Assembly: GCA_963711725.1 (NCBI GenBank)
Contig: CAVQFO010000056.1
Location: forward strand, 1-40,961
Origin: CAVQFO01 sp963711725
GTDB taxonomy: Bacteria > Pseudomonadota > Gammaproteobacteria > Nitrococcales > Aquisalimonadaceae
Direction: 5' to 3'
Length of the DNA: 40,961 nucleotides
Shown: positions 16,063-26,613 of the stretch, one piece after another
How positions within the stretch are numbered: position 1 is the stretch's first letter
How the letters are laid out: each line of letters opens with the position of its first letter
Position numbers and translations under genes: made by a program
Notes under the pieces: generated by a model
Database searches by the model: none
What the model was told of the DNA's origin: nothing
Seen by the model: the letters and a program-made list of their open reading frames with translations, nothing else

Positions 16063-17363
16063 CGCTTGGCCACGCTGGCGTAGTAGAAACCGTCCATATC
16101 CTGCTCGCCGGGGAGTATCTGCCGGCCCGCGCCGCTTTCCCGCCCACAGGGCAGGGCGAGCGGTTCGATCCGCGCATCCGCGTTTCGCTCCAGGAACGCC
16201 GCGATGACCCCCGCGTTTTCGTCCCGAAGTACCGAACAGGTAGCGTAAACCAGCCTACCGCCCGGAACCAGAAGTTCCCAGGCCGCCTGCAGCACCGCCC
16301 CCTGGGTCGCCGCCAGCGTGGCAATGTCCTCCGCTCTGCGCAGCATCTTGATATCGGGGTGACGCCGGATCACACCGCTGGCGGAGCACGGCGCATCCAG
16401 CAGAATCCGGTCGTAGGGCCGGCCGTCCCACCACTCGGAGGGCTGCGCCGCGTCTCCGGCGAGGACGTCGGCGCGGAGCTTCAGCCGACGGAGGTTCTCG
16501 CTCACCCGCTCCAGGCGGTCGGCGTCCACATCCACGGCGGTGAGGGTCGCGACCTCCGGGCAGCGCTCGAGGATGTGTGCGGTCTTGCCGCCGGGCGCCG
16601 CGCACAAGTCCAGCACCCGCTGACCCGGTCCGGCGTCGAGCAGGCAGGCCGCGATCTGGGCGGCGGCATCCTGCACGGAGACCCGGCCCTCGGCAAACCC
16701 CGGCAGGCGCTCCACCGGCAGCGGCTGCTCCAATACCACCGCATCCGGCGCGATGGCGTGACGGCGGCCCCTCACCCCCATCTCCGCCAACGCCTCTATA
16801 TAGGTGTCCGGATCCGTGAGGCGCCGGTTCACCCGCAGGGTCATGGGCGCACGGGCATTGTTGCCGGCGGCGATGGCTTCCCAGTCGTCGGGCCAATCGC
16901 GGCGCAGGGCATCCAGCAACCACGGCGGATGCGCCAGCCGCGCCGCATCCTCGGCGTCCACGGCTTCGAGCAGCTGGTCCCGCTCCCGCAGGAAGCGCCG
17001 CAAGACGGCGTTCAGCAAGCCGCGGGCCCAGCCCTTGCCCAGGTCGCCCACGGCGGCCACCGTTTCCGAGACCGCCGCATGGTCCGGCACCCGCATTTCC
17101 AGACACTGATAGAGCCCGATCAACAGCAGGGCGCGGACATCGCCGTCCTTGTCCCGCATGGGCCGGGCCAGGAGACGCGCGGCCACGGCATCCAACCGCC
17201 CGTACCAACGCAACGCGCCGAATACCAGCTCCTGGGCCAGGGGACGCCGATCCGCCGGCAGCCGCTGAAGCGCCGGCTCCAGCACGTCCGCCAGGGAGCG
17301 CTGGCCGGTGATGACCCGTTGCAGGACGCGGGCGGCGACGGCGCGGGGATTGGCTGCGGCCAT
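16059..17363 (-). CDS. rsmB: 16S rRNA (cytosine-967-C5)-methyltransferase RsmB
   Basis: SAM-dependent methylation of C967 in 16S rRNA. The 434-aa protein has an N-terminal NusB-like RNA-binding domain (about 1-140) and a C-terminal Rossmann methyltransferase with LDLCAAPGGKT as motif I. Both family cysteines are present, in LLDAPCSASG (general acid/release Cys) and VYATCSV (nucleophile). It ends GFYYASVAKR as usual. It is 3 bases after fmt. Confidence 0.96.
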   Translation of the reverse strand: MAAANPRAVAARVLQRVITGQRSLADVLEPALQRLPADRRPLAQELVFGALRWYGRLDAVAARLLARPMRDKDGDVRALLLIGLYQCLEMRVPDHAAVSETVAAVGDLGKGWARGLLNAVLRRFLRERDQLLEAVDAEDAARLAHPPWLLDALRRDWPDDWEAIAAGNNARAPMTLRVNRRLTDPDTYIEALAEMGVRGRRHAIAPDAVVLEQPLPVERLPGFAEGRVSVQDAAAQIAACLLDAGPGQRVLDLCAAPGGKTAHILERCPEVATLTAVDVDADRLERVSENLRRLKLRADVLAGDAAQPSEWWDGRPYDRILLDAPCSASGVIRRHPDIKMLRRAEDIATLAATQGAVLQAAWELLVPGGRLVYATCSVLRDENAGVIAAFLERNADARIEPLALPCGRESGAGRQILPGEQDMDGFYYASVAKR

Positions 17364-17366
17364 GGT

Positions 17367-18311
17367 TCAGTCGCCCAACCGGGTGCCCGGGGGCAGCGTG
17401 CGTCCGTTGAGAAAGGCGGCGACATCCATCGGGCGGCCGCCGGGAAGCTGCAGGTTCAGCAGGCGCAGGAGGCCCTCTCCCGTGGCCACGTCCACGCCCG
17501 CCGGCGACGATGCCACGACGGTGCCGGGGGCTGCATTCGCCTCCGAAGCAACGGCGCGGGCCTGTCGAACGCGCAGCACCTGCCCGGCCAGGCGCGTCTG
17601 CGCCACGGGAAAAGGGTTGAACGCCCGCACGGCGCGTTCAAGCTCGGAGGCCGGGCGCGTCCAATCCAGTTCCGCCTCGGCCTTGTCCAGTTTGGCGGCA
17701 TAGGTGGCCGCCGCGTCGTCCTGGTGTTCCGGCCGCAGCTCGCCGGCAGCCAGACGCTCCAGGGCCGGCACCAGCATGCGCGCGCCCAGGGCGGCCAGAC
17801 GGTCGTGCAGGTCCTGGGCACTGTCCTCGGCGCTGATTTCGCAGGATTCCCACGCCAACATGGGCCCGGTGTCCAGACCGGCTTCCATTTGCATCAGGGT
17901 CACGCCGCTGCGGCTGTCTCCGGCCAGCAGCGCGCGCTGAATGGGCGCGGCCCCGCGCCAGCGGGGCAGCAGGGAGGCGTGGATGTTGACGCAGCCCAGA
18001 CGGGGGATGTCGAGAACGGCTCGGGGCAGCAGCAATCCATAGGCCACCACCACCATCACGTCCGGCTTCAGCGCTGCCAGACGCTCCTGCTCGGCGGGAT
18101 CGCGAAGCGTGTCCGGCTGCTGGACCGTCAAACCGGCCTCCAGGGCCCGCTGCTTGACCGGCGAGGGCCGGGGCTTGCGGCCGCGGCCGGCGGGCCGGTC
18201 GGGCTGAGTGTAGACCGCAACCACGCGGTGGCCGGAATCCAGCAATGCCTCCAGGGCGGGCACGGCAAAATCCGGGGTTCCGGCAAAGACGATATCGAGC
18301 GATTGGGACAT
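17367..18311 (-). CDS. fmt: Methionyl-tRNA formyltransferase
   Basis: Formylates initiator Met-tRNA using 10-formyl-THF. It is 314 aa from the ATG at 18311 (MSQSLDIVFAG); the longer open frame upstream is spacer. The catalytic residues Asn109, His111 and Asp147 sit in NIHASLLPRWRGAAPI (109-124) and AGLDTGP. The SLLPRWRGAAPIQ signature separates it from other formyltransferases. The C-terminal OB-like domain is complete. It is paired with def upstream across a 172-base gap. Confidence 0.97.
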   Translation of the reverse strand: MSQSLDIVFAGTPDFAVPALEALLDSGHRVVAVYTQPDRPAGRGRKPRPSPVKQRALEAGLTVQQPDTLRDPAEQERLAALKPDVMVVVAYGLLLPRAVLDIPRLGCVNIHASLLPRWRGAAPIQRALLAGDSRSGVTLMQMEAGLDTGPMLAWESCEISAEDSAQDLHDRLAALGARMLVPALERLAAGELRPEHQDDAAATYAAKLDKAEAELDWTRPASELERAVRAFNPFPVAQTRLAGQVLRVRQARAVASEANAAPGTVVASSPAGVDVATGEGLLRLLNLQLPGGRPMDVAAFLNGRTLPPGTRLGD

Positions 18312-18442
18312 GGGTTGCTGGCAATTCCTGGTCAGGTGATGCAATCCGGGGCTTCGGGGGCACCCAAACGCCCCGCCCGCCTCGGTGCCACGGACCGGGA
18401 AGCGTACACGAAGGGGACCGAAGATAAACCAGGAAACGTGAA

Positions 18443-18463
18443 CGCCCCCACTTCCGGGGGGCG
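18443..18463 (-). other. GC stem-loop in the def-fmt gap
   Basis: A 7-bp stem CGCCCCC/GGGGGCG (18443-18449 and 18457-18463) with a 7-base loop lies in the 172-base spacer between def and fmt. No T run follows on the minus strand. It could partly terminate or stabilise the def mRNA. Confidence 0.35.
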
Positions 18464-18483
18464 CTCCATCCAATCGGATCGCG

Positions 18484-19017
18484 TCAGATCATGCTTTGCG
18501 CCGGTGCCGGGGGTGTCTCCCCCAAGCGCGCCTGCTTTTCCAGTTTCTTGCGCACGCGCTTGCGCTTGAGCTCGGAGAGATAGTCCACGAACAGCTTGCC
18601 GTCCAAGTGGTCGATCTCGTGCTGGATGCACACGGCCAACAGGCCGTCGGTTTCCAGCTCGATGGACTTGCCGTCGCGATCCAGGGCCTTGACGGTCACC
18701 GCGTCGGCGCGCTCGACCAGGTCGTAATACCCTGGCACGGACAGGCAGCCTTCCTGCATCTGTTCCGAGCCGCTTTTGGCGACAATCTCCGGATTGATCA
18801 GACACAGCGGCTCGGTGCGGTCCTCGGAAATGTCGATGACGATCACGCGCTTGTGCACATCGACCTGGGTCGCGGCCAAGCCGATGCCCGGCGCGTCGTA
18901 CATGGTTTCAAACATATCCTCCACCAGGCGGCGAAGGTCGTCATCCACCGTTTCGACGGGCGCGGCCCGTGTGCGAAGGCGAGGATCGGGATAGTGCAGA
19001 ATGTGAAGTAGTGCCAT
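18484..19017 (-). CDS. def: Peptide deformylase
   Basis: Removes the N-formyl group from nascent peptides. It is 177 aa from the ATG at 19017 (MALLHILHYPDPRL, the usual start); an in-frame TTG at 19047 would add 10 unlikely residues. The three metal-site motifs are intact: GIGLAATQ (44-51), EGCLSVP (89-95, Cys91) and QHEIDH (132-137, His133/Glu134/His137). It is the first gene of the minus-strand array def-fmt-rsmB-DUF4390-ntrYX-trkAH and is divergent from the LysM gene. Confidence 0.97.
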   Translation of the reverse strand: MALLHILHYPDPRLRTRAAPVETVDDDLRRLVEDMFETMYDAPGIGLAATQVDVHKRVIVIDISEDRTEPLCLINPEIVAKSGSEQMQEGCLSVPGYYDLVERADAVTVKALDRDGKSIELETDGLLAVCIQHEIDHLDGKLFVDYLSELKRKRVRKKLEKQARLGETPPAPAQSMI

Positions 19018-19047
19018 GGTAACGCCGTTGCGGATCGTGATATACAA

Positions 19048-19075
19048 TTGATACGTTTAGTTTAGAAGTAATAAT
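19048..19075 (+). promoter_or_regulatory. Sigma-70-type promoter for the LysM gene
   Basis: TTGATA at 19048-19053 (5 of 6 matches to the -35 consensus), a 16-base spacer and AATAAT at 19070-19075 (5 of 6 to -10) lie in an AT-rich divergent spacer. The predicted start is near 19082, 44 bases before the ATG. Confidence 0.55.
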
Positions 19076-19125
19076 CACCTATAAGCAATTTCAAGCCTAC
19101 CTCGGGCACAACTCAGGGATTTCAG

Positions 19126-20163
19126 ATGCCAGCCAGGAAACTGATTGGGTTCCTCGCCGCCTTGGTGATTTCCACCGCGGTTTTCGCCAATGCCAACAGC
19201 CCGTTGAGGCCGAATCATCCCCAGGAATACACCGTGGTGAAAGGTGACACCCTCTGGGATATCGCCGAGCGGTTCCTCAACAGCCCCTGGCTTTGGCCCG
19301 AAATCTGGTACGCCAACCCGGATATCGAGAATCCACACCTTATTTACCCGGGCGACAAGATCAAGCTCGTCTATATAGAGGGCAAACCACGCCTGACAGT
19401 TCAACGCGGCGCACCGGGCGGTGTCGTCAAACTGTCGCCCAAGGCCCGGTCCACTCCCATCGACCAGGCCATCGACACCATTCCCATGGCGGCCATACGG
19501 CCATTCCTGACCCAGACCCGCATCGTCGATGCCGGGGTACTGGAAAACGCGCCCTACGTGGTCGCCGCCCCGGAGCGCCGCGTCATGGGCAGCGCCAGCG
19601 ACCGGGTGTACGTGCGCGGCACCGACGCGGCCGACGGCCAAGGCTTCGACATCGTACGCCGAGGCAAGGAATACCGCGACCCCAAGACCAACAAGTTGCT
19701 GGGCGTGGAAGCCCGCAATCTGGGCGAGGGCTTGATCCAGCGCAGCGGGGACCCGGCCACCCTGCTGATTACCCGGAGCAACCGCGAGGTGCTCAAGGGC
19801 GACCGCCTGCTGCCGGTGCCCGAAGAGGCCATCCCCAGCCAGTTCTTCCCGCGTGCGCCGGACCATCCGGTCAAGGGCCAGATCCTCAGCGTACTGGACG
19901 GCGTAAACGAGATCGGCCAATACAACGTGGTCGCCATCAACCTGGGCCGCAGCGATGGCATGAAGGTGGGCGACGTGCTCGCGGTCCTGCGCAAGGGTGA
20001 GGTGATCCGCGACACCGTGGGCGACAAGGGCCGCAACGTGAAGCTGCCGAACGAGCGCGCCGGCGAGATGATCGTGTTCCGCACCTTCGGCCAGGTCAGC
20101 TACGGCCTGATCATGCGCGCACAGCGGGAAATGCAGGTTGGGGACATCGTTCAAAACCCCTAG
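19126..20163 (+). CDS. Secreted LysM-domain protein
   Basis: A 345-aa protein with a signal peptide (about 1-22, cleaved after AVFA/ANA) and one LysM peptidoglycan-binding domain (about 34-84). The LysM contains YTVVKGDTLWDIAERFL and ends LIYPGDKIKLVY. The remaining ~255 residues are a conserved extension with no recognised catalytic motif. Proteins of this architecture commonly sit just upstream of dprA in gammaproteobacteria, and wall association in the periplasm is likely. The Shine-Dalgarno AGGGA is about 7 bases before the ATG. Confidence 0.88.
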   Translation: MPARKLIGFLAALVISTAVFANANSPLRPNHPQEYTVVKGDTLWDIAERFLNSPWLWPEIWYANPDIENPHLIYPGDKIKLVYIEGKPRLTVQRGAPGGVVKLSPKARSTPIDQAIDTIPMAAIRPFLTQTRIVDAGVLENAPYVVAAPERRVMGSASDRVYVRGTDAADGQGFDIVRRGKEYRDPKTNKLLGVEARNLGEGLIQRSGDPATLLITRSNREVLKGDRLLPVPEEAIPSQFFPRAPDHPVKGQILSVLDGVNEIGQYNVVAINLGRSDGMKVGDVLAVLRKGEVIRDTVGDKGRNVKLPNERAGEMIVFRTFGQVSYGLIMRAQREMQVGDIVQNP

Positions 20164-20178
20164 GGTCTTGTGGGGCGT

Positions 20179-20209
20179 GGGGGGATCGAAGAGGTGAATC
20201 GGTCCCCCC
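20179..20209 (+). other. Stem-loop between the LysM gene and dprA
   Basis: A 10-bp stem with one G-U pair (20179-20188 and 20200-20209; core GGGGGGA/TCCCCCC) and an 11-base loop begins 16 bases after the LysM stop. No T run follows. A second small hairpin (CGCCCGC-gaa-GCGGGCG, 20270-20286) lies in the same 225-base spacer. Either may limit read-through into dprA. Confidence 0.4.
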
Positions 20210-20388
20210 GCTTCCGCAGCCGATCCATCCCGAGCCCAACACGCACCTAGCTGTTCCCGATCGTACTTGCGCCCGCGAAGCGGGCGGACCACCGCGTAAT
20301 GGATGACGCAGCCCATATCCCACGAAATCCCCAAACCGACGGCGGACGGCACGCAAGCGCCCCGCCTCCTCCCATTGGCGAGCAACCC

Positions 20389-21507
20389 ATGAATACTGAA
20401 CGCTGGCTGAGCCTGATCCGCGCCCCCGGGGTGGGCACCGCCGCGGTGCAGGGCTTGCTGGACCACTTTCCGGATCTGAGTCAGGCCGTGGACGCCCCGG
20501 CCGCGGAGCTGCGCCGGGCGGGTCTGACCGACAAATCCATCGAGACCCTCACCCACCCCGACCGGGAGGCCATCGCCGCGGACCTTGCCTGGCTTGATGC
20601 GCCGGGCCGATTTCTGATCCCGTTCACCGATTCCCGTTACCCGCGCCTTCTGGCCGAGATCCCGTCAGCGCCGCTGGCGCTGTTCGTGCTGGGCGATCCG
20701 GAATGCCTGGCCGCCCCGCAGTTGGCCGTGGTCGGGAGCCGCAACCCCACCCCCGGCGGAGCCGACACGGCCTACGGGTTTTCCCGGCACCTGGCGGGCT
20801 GCGGCCTGACCATCACCAGCGGATTGGCCATGGGCATCGACGCCGCCGCCCACCGGGGCGCGCTGGACGCCGGCGGCCGCACCATCGCCGTCACCGGCAC
20901 CGGCCTGGGGCGTGTCTACCCGGCCCGGCACCGCGATCTGGCCCACCGCATCGCCGAACAAGGTGCCCTGATATCGGAGTTCCCGCCCGACGTGGGCGCC
21001 CGGCGCGAGAACTTTCCGCGCCGCAACCGCATCCTCAGCGGACTGGCCGTGGGCACCCTGGTGGTGGAGGCCAGCGTCCAGAGCGGCTCCCTGATCACGG
21101 CGCGGTACGCGCTGGAACAGGGTCGGGAGGTCTTTGCCATACCCGGCTCCATTCACAACCCGCTGGCCAAGGGCTGCCACGCCCTGATCCGTCAAGGTGC
21201 GGCCAAGCTGGTGGAGAGGGCCGAGGAAATCTGGGAAGAACTCCCGGCGCTGTTGATGGTCTCTCCCGGCACGGACCCGGAAACGGTGCCTTCGGAGCCC
21301 GCCGAAGACGCCGGGGAAACCCTGGACGAAGAGCACCGGCAGGTGCTGGAAGCCTTGGGCCACGACCCTTCCCCGATGGAAACCATCATCCGCCGGACCG
21401 GATTGACGACGGACGTGGTTTCCTCCATTCTGCTGCTATTGGAGCTTCGCGGCTTCGTCACCAGCACGCCCGGCGGGCGTTACGCCAGGCGGAATCCCCA
21501 GCCGTAG
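20389..21507 (+). CDS. dprA: DNA-processing protein DprA
   Basis: Binds incoming single-stranded DNA during natural transformation and loads RecA. It is 372 aa from the ATG at 20389 (MNTERWLSLI); the frame upstream is open but does not resemble the family. It has a SAM-like N-terminal region (1-70), a Rossmann-like core with VVGSRNPTPGG (114-124), SGLAMGIDAAAHRGAL (144-159) and FPRRNRILSGL (209-219), and a C-terminal DprA winged helix (about 310-370). It is followed by a 284-base spacer before smg. DprA is widespread and does not by itself prove competence. Confidence 0.95.
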   Translation: MNTERWLSLIRAPGVGTAAVQGLLDHFPDLSQAVDAPAAELRRAGLTDKSIETLTHPDREAIAADLAWLDAPGRFLIPFTDSRYPRLLAEIPSAPLALFVLGDPECLAAPQLAVVGSRNPTPGGADTAYGFSRHLAGCGLTITSGLAMGIDAAAHRGALDAGGRTIAVTGTGLGRVYPARHRDLAHRIAEQGALISEFPPDVGARRENFPRRNRILSGLAVGTLVVEASVQSGSLITARYALEQGREVFAIPGSIHNPLAKGCHALIRQGAAKLVERAEEIWEELPALLMVSPGTDPETVPSEPAEDAGETLDEEHRQVLEALGHDPSPMETIIRRTGLTTDVVSSILLLLELRGFVTSTPGGRYARRNPQP

Positions 21508-21791
21508 TCGCGTCGACCCAGGGCAATGGGTTCGGCGCACGTCAGTCCGCCGGATGCGAGATGACTCGCGCGGCCAAACCATAGCCCAGCGATTTCACCA
21601 AGGCGGCCAGCGACTGTAAGATAAGCTGAGGTGCGGTGGTTGTTTGAAGGCAGGCCAGACGATGCGGCAACGAAGCCCTTGTGCAGCCTTTGGTGGCTTT
21701 TCCGGCCCAGGCTTGTTCGCACGCCGCGTCCGCGCTGCGCTGAGCACCCGACCCTTGGTGAATTGGCCAGGCCAACTGAGGTACTTTTGAG
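21508..21791. other. Spacer between dprA and smg with a possible antitoxin relic
   Basis: 284 bases without a convincing gene. On the minus strand, bases 21542-21775 are open, and the last 30 codons read PQLILQSLAALVKSLGYGLA and then AARVISHPAD. This resembles the last helix and tail of addiction-module antidote or HigA-like HTH proteins (P-x-L-x-T-L-x-A-L-V-K-A-L-G). The upstream part does not look like an HTH and no toxin gene is adjacent. If real it is a remnant; it may be chance. Confidence 0.2.
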
Positions 21792-22271
21792 ATGAAAGAG
21801 AACGTGTTCGACGTCCTGATGTATCTCTTCGAGAACTACATCTACAACGACGACGACGAACCGGAACCGGATCGCGAGTCCCTGGAGTCCGAGCTTTTCG
21901 AAGCCGGTTTCCAGCCCCTGGAGATCAGCAAGGCATTCGACTGGCTGGATGCCCTGGCAACGACCCGGGAATTCCCCGAAGGCGCGCTGGAGCACGGGCG
22001 GTCGATCCGCGTCTATACCGACGAGGAAACCATCAAGCTCGACGGCGATTGCCGGGGCTTTTTGCTCTTTCTGGAGCAGGTGGGCATACTGACGCCGGCC
22101 AGTCGGGAGGTCATTATCGAGCGGATGATGGCCCTGGAAGACGACGAGATCGACATCGAGACACTGAAATGGGTGACCCTGATGGTCCTCTTCAATCAGC
22201 CGGGCCAGGAAGAAGCGTACGCCTGGATGGAAAACCTGCTGTTCGATAGCCCCATGCACTTGGTGCACTGA
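21792..22271 (+). CDS. smg: Smg (DUF494) family protein
   Basis: A 159-aa acidic cytosolic protein beginning MKENVFDVLMYLFENYIYND, the hallmark of the Smg/DUF494 family encoded between dprA and topA in many proteobacteria. It is predicted helical, with conserved segments LESELFEAGFQPLEISKAFDWL and FLEQVGILTPASREVIIERM. The biochemical role is not established. An intrinsic terminator follows. Confidence 0.95.
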   Translation: MKENVFDVLMYLFENYIYNDDDEPEPDRESLESELFEAGFQPLEISKAFDWLDALATTREFPEGALEHGRSIRVYTDEETIKLDGDCRGFLLFLEQVGILTPASREVIIERMMALEDDEIDIETLKWVTLMVLFNQPGQEEAYAWMENLLFDSPMHLVH

Positions 22272-22310
22272 ACGCACGGGTTTCCCCCAACAAGGTTGTA
22301 GAGACACAGG

Positions 22311-22333
22311 CGGCCCGCGCAACGGGCCGTTTT
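22311..22333 (+). terminator. Intrinsic terminator after smg
   Basis: A 7-bp stem CGGCCCG/CGGGCCG (22311-22317 and 22323-22329), loop cgcaa, then TTTT. It ends the smg transcript and leaves about 80 bases for a topA promoter. Confidence 0.8.
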
Positions 22334-22416
22334 CGTTAGACCCGGTCCTCAGTCGTCGAATCCTTCCCAATCCCAATGCGGCTAGTCTCGGAATCATTAA
22401 CAGGCCCTGATATTTA

Positions 22417-24711
<2,295 letters not shown>

Positions 24712-24721
24712 GCTAGCGCGG

Positions 24722-25294
24722 ATGTTTCATCCAGGCTTCCGCCCGATGCTACGTTGCCGCCAGGCGGCGCTGGCACTTGCCGCCGGCGGCGTGGTGGCCT
24801 ACCCCACCGAAGCGGTGTATGGCCTGGGCTGCGACCCGCTGGATCCGATGGCGTTTGCCCGGCTGCTGGCGCTCAAGGGCCGCGCCCTGCACAAGGGCGT
24901 GATCCTGATTGCCTCCGACCGGGAGCAGCTCGCCCCCTATCTGGCGCCGATGCCTCCCGAGCAACAGGCCGAACTGGACGCGACCTGGCCCGGGCCCGTC
25001 ACTTGGTTGGTCCGCGCCCAACCTTGGGTGCCCCGTTGGCTCACCGGCGGCCGCGACACCCTAGCCGTTCGCGTCACCGACCATCCCCTGGCCGCCGCCC
25101 TGTGCGACGAATTCGCCGGCCCCATTGTTTCCACCAGCGCCAACCGCAGCGGCAGCCCGCCGGCACGCACGGCGTTGCGCACCCGTTTTCTGTTCGGAAA
25201 TCGGTTGGACCGAATAGTGGCGGGCCCCACCGGTGGTCGCAAGCAGCCATCACAGATCCGGGATCTGGCCAGCGGTGCCGTGATTCGCGGATGA
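24722..25294 (+). CDS. tsaC: L-threonylcarbamoyladenylate synthase TsaC
   Basis: Makes threonylcarbamoyl-AMP for the t6A37 modification of ANN-decoding tRNAs. It is 190 aa from the ATG at 24722. The family start is MFHPGFRPML, then AGGVVAYPTEAVYGLGCDP, the KGR segment LKGRALHKGVI, the WPGPVTWL loop and STSANRSGSPPA. The short length without the extra C-terminal Sua5 domain makes it TsaC rather than Sua5. The frame is open further upstream inside topA, but family length favours this start, 10 bases after topA. Confidence 0.94.
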   Translation: MFHPGFRPMLRCRQAALALAAGGVVAYPTEAVYGLGCDPLDPMAFARLLALKGRALHKGVILIASDREQLAPYLAPMPPEQQAELDATWPGPVTWLVRAQPWVPRWLTGGRDTLAVRVTDHPLAAALCDEFAGPIVSTSANRSGSPPARTALRTRFLFGNRLDRIVAGPTGGRKQPSQIRDLASGAVIRG

Positions 25295-25308
25295 AAGGCC
25301 AGGCAAGG

Positions 25309-25380
25309 ATTCGCGGTCGACACGACAGATCCTACAATGAACACGAATCGCCGGCAGGAGCGGTCGTGTCGACCGCGAAT
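25309..25380. repeat. 18-bp perfect inverted repeat, REP/BIME-like
   Basis: The arm attcgcggtcgacacgac (25309-25326) and its exact reverse complement (25363-25380) are separated by 36 bases. Each arm carries GTGTCGACCGCGAAT-type sequence, and each copy is preceded (reading inward to outward) by TAGGATC or CAGGAGCGG. The right copy folds by itself (GCGGTCG-tgt-CGACCGC). This is the arrangement of two head-to-head REP elements (BIME), similar to the widespread TAGGAGCGG-type repeats of gammaproteobacteria. It sits in the 109-base tsaC-hemF spacer. Confidence 0.7.
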
Positions 25381-25403
25381 GGTACCAACTGCGGAGCCCG
25401 ACC

Positions 25404-26327
25404 ATGAGCCAGCCCAACCCCGACGCCGTCCGGAACTATCTTCTCGACCTCCAGGACCGCATCTGCGCCGCTCTGGAGCACCGCGAGCAGCTCGCGCGCT
25501 TTCATGAAGACAGCTGGACCCGGGCGGAAGGCGGCGGCGGCCGCAGCCGGGTATTGAAGCAGGGCGGGGTGTTCGAGCAGGCGGGAATCAACTTCTCCGA
25601 CGTGCAGGGCGCCGGGCTGCCCGCTTCGGCCACCCAGAATCGGCCGGAGCTGGCCGGGCGCAGCTATCGCGCCATGGGCGTGTCGCTGGTCATCCATCCC
25701 CGCAACCCCTACGTACCCACCTCCCACGCCAACGTGCGCTTCTTCATCGCCGAAAAGCCCGGCGCGGAGCCCGTGTGGTGGTTCGGCGGCGGCTTCGACC
25801 TCACGCCTTACTACGGCTTCGAGGAAGATGCCGTGCACTGGCACCGGGTCGCCCGGGACGCTTGCCGGCCCTTCGGCGACGACGTCTACCCGCGCTACAA
25901 GAAATGGTGCGACGAATACTTCTACCTGCCGCACCGCGACGAACACCGGGGCGTCGGCGGCCTGTTCTTCGACGACTTGAACGATGGCGGTTTCGATCGC
26001 TGCTTCGCTTTCCAGAAAGCGGTGGGCGACGCCTATCTCGCGGCCTATCTGCCCATCGTCGACCGGCGCGTCACCCGGGAGTTCGGCGAGCAGGAGCGGG
26101 AGTTCCAGCTCTACCGCCGCGGCCGCTACGTGGAATTCAATCTGCTCTACGACCGGGGCACCAAGTTCGGCCTGCAGTCCGGCGGGCGCACGGAGTCCAT
26201 CCTCATGTCCCTGCCGCCGCTGGTGCGCTTCGAATACGGCTGGACGCCGGAGCCGGGCACCCCGGAAGCGGATCTCTACGAACGGTTCCTGAAACCACAG
26301 GACTGGCTGGACAACGTGCCCCGGTAG
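25404..26327 (+). CDS. hemF: Oxygen-dependent coproporphyrinogen III oxidase
   Basis: Oxidative decarboxylation of coproporphyrinogen III to protoporphyrinogen IX with O2. The 307-aa protein shows the family's SWTRAEGGGGRSRVL segment, then VIHPRNPYVPTSHANVRFF, WWFGGGFDLTPYYGFEEDAVHWH, FDDLNDGGF and the C-terminal FEYGWTPEPGTPEADLYERF. GGAG is 8 bases before the ATG. Presence of the aerobic enzyme indicates an organism that meets oxygen. It stands alone after the inverted repeat. Confidence 0.97.
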   Translation: MSQPNPDAVRNYLLDLQDRICAALEHREQLARFHEDSWTRAEGGGGRSRVLKQGGVFEQAGINFSDVQGAGLPASATQNRPELAGRSYRAMGVSLVIHPRNPYVPTSHANVRFFIAEKPGAEPVWWFGGGFDLTPYYGFEEDAVHWHRVARDACRPFGDDVYPRYKKWCDEYFYLPHRDEHRGVGGLFFDDLNDGGFDRCFAFQKAVGDAYLAAYLPIVDRRVTREFGEQEREFQLYRRGRYVEFNLLYDRGTKFGLQSGGRTESILMSLPPLVRFEYGWTPEPGTPEADLYERFLKPQDWLDNVPR

Positions 26328-26613
26328 CGTCCCACGGCAGAAGCCCGGTCACGCCGGTGCCGGGCGTGCTCCATGCATACCCCGCCCTTCCTCGATTTCA
26401 AAGGCTGTCCGAGCCCTTTCCGCCGCCCGTGGAATACCCCTAGACTGTCCGGCCATAAAACCTGGTATTGCACTGGGTTTTCAAGCTACTGTCGCTGAAC
26501 ACAGCGACGCTGGCCAATGCCGCGCCGGCGCGGTTGTTTGCCTTGTAACAACATAGCGACCTGTGCGACCACGTCTAGCCGAAGCGAAAAGCCGAACAAC
26601 AAGGGATTTGGCT

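Noticed and set aside
13564..16083. An 839-codon open plus-strand frame opposite ntrY
   Set aside because: It is rich in His/Gln/Gly/Arg, a typical antisense shadow in high-GC DNA, and it runs against ntrY and the DUF4390 gene, both of which have clear domains.
16359..18569. A 736-codon open plus-strand frame opposite rsmB and fmt
   Set aside because: It has shadow composition (His/Gln/Gly-rich), matches no family, and covers two well-defined minus-strand genes.
26343..26365. GCCCGG/CCGGGC hairpin after hemF as a terminator
   Set aside because: The 6-bp stem has an 11-base loop and no T run; too weak to annotate.
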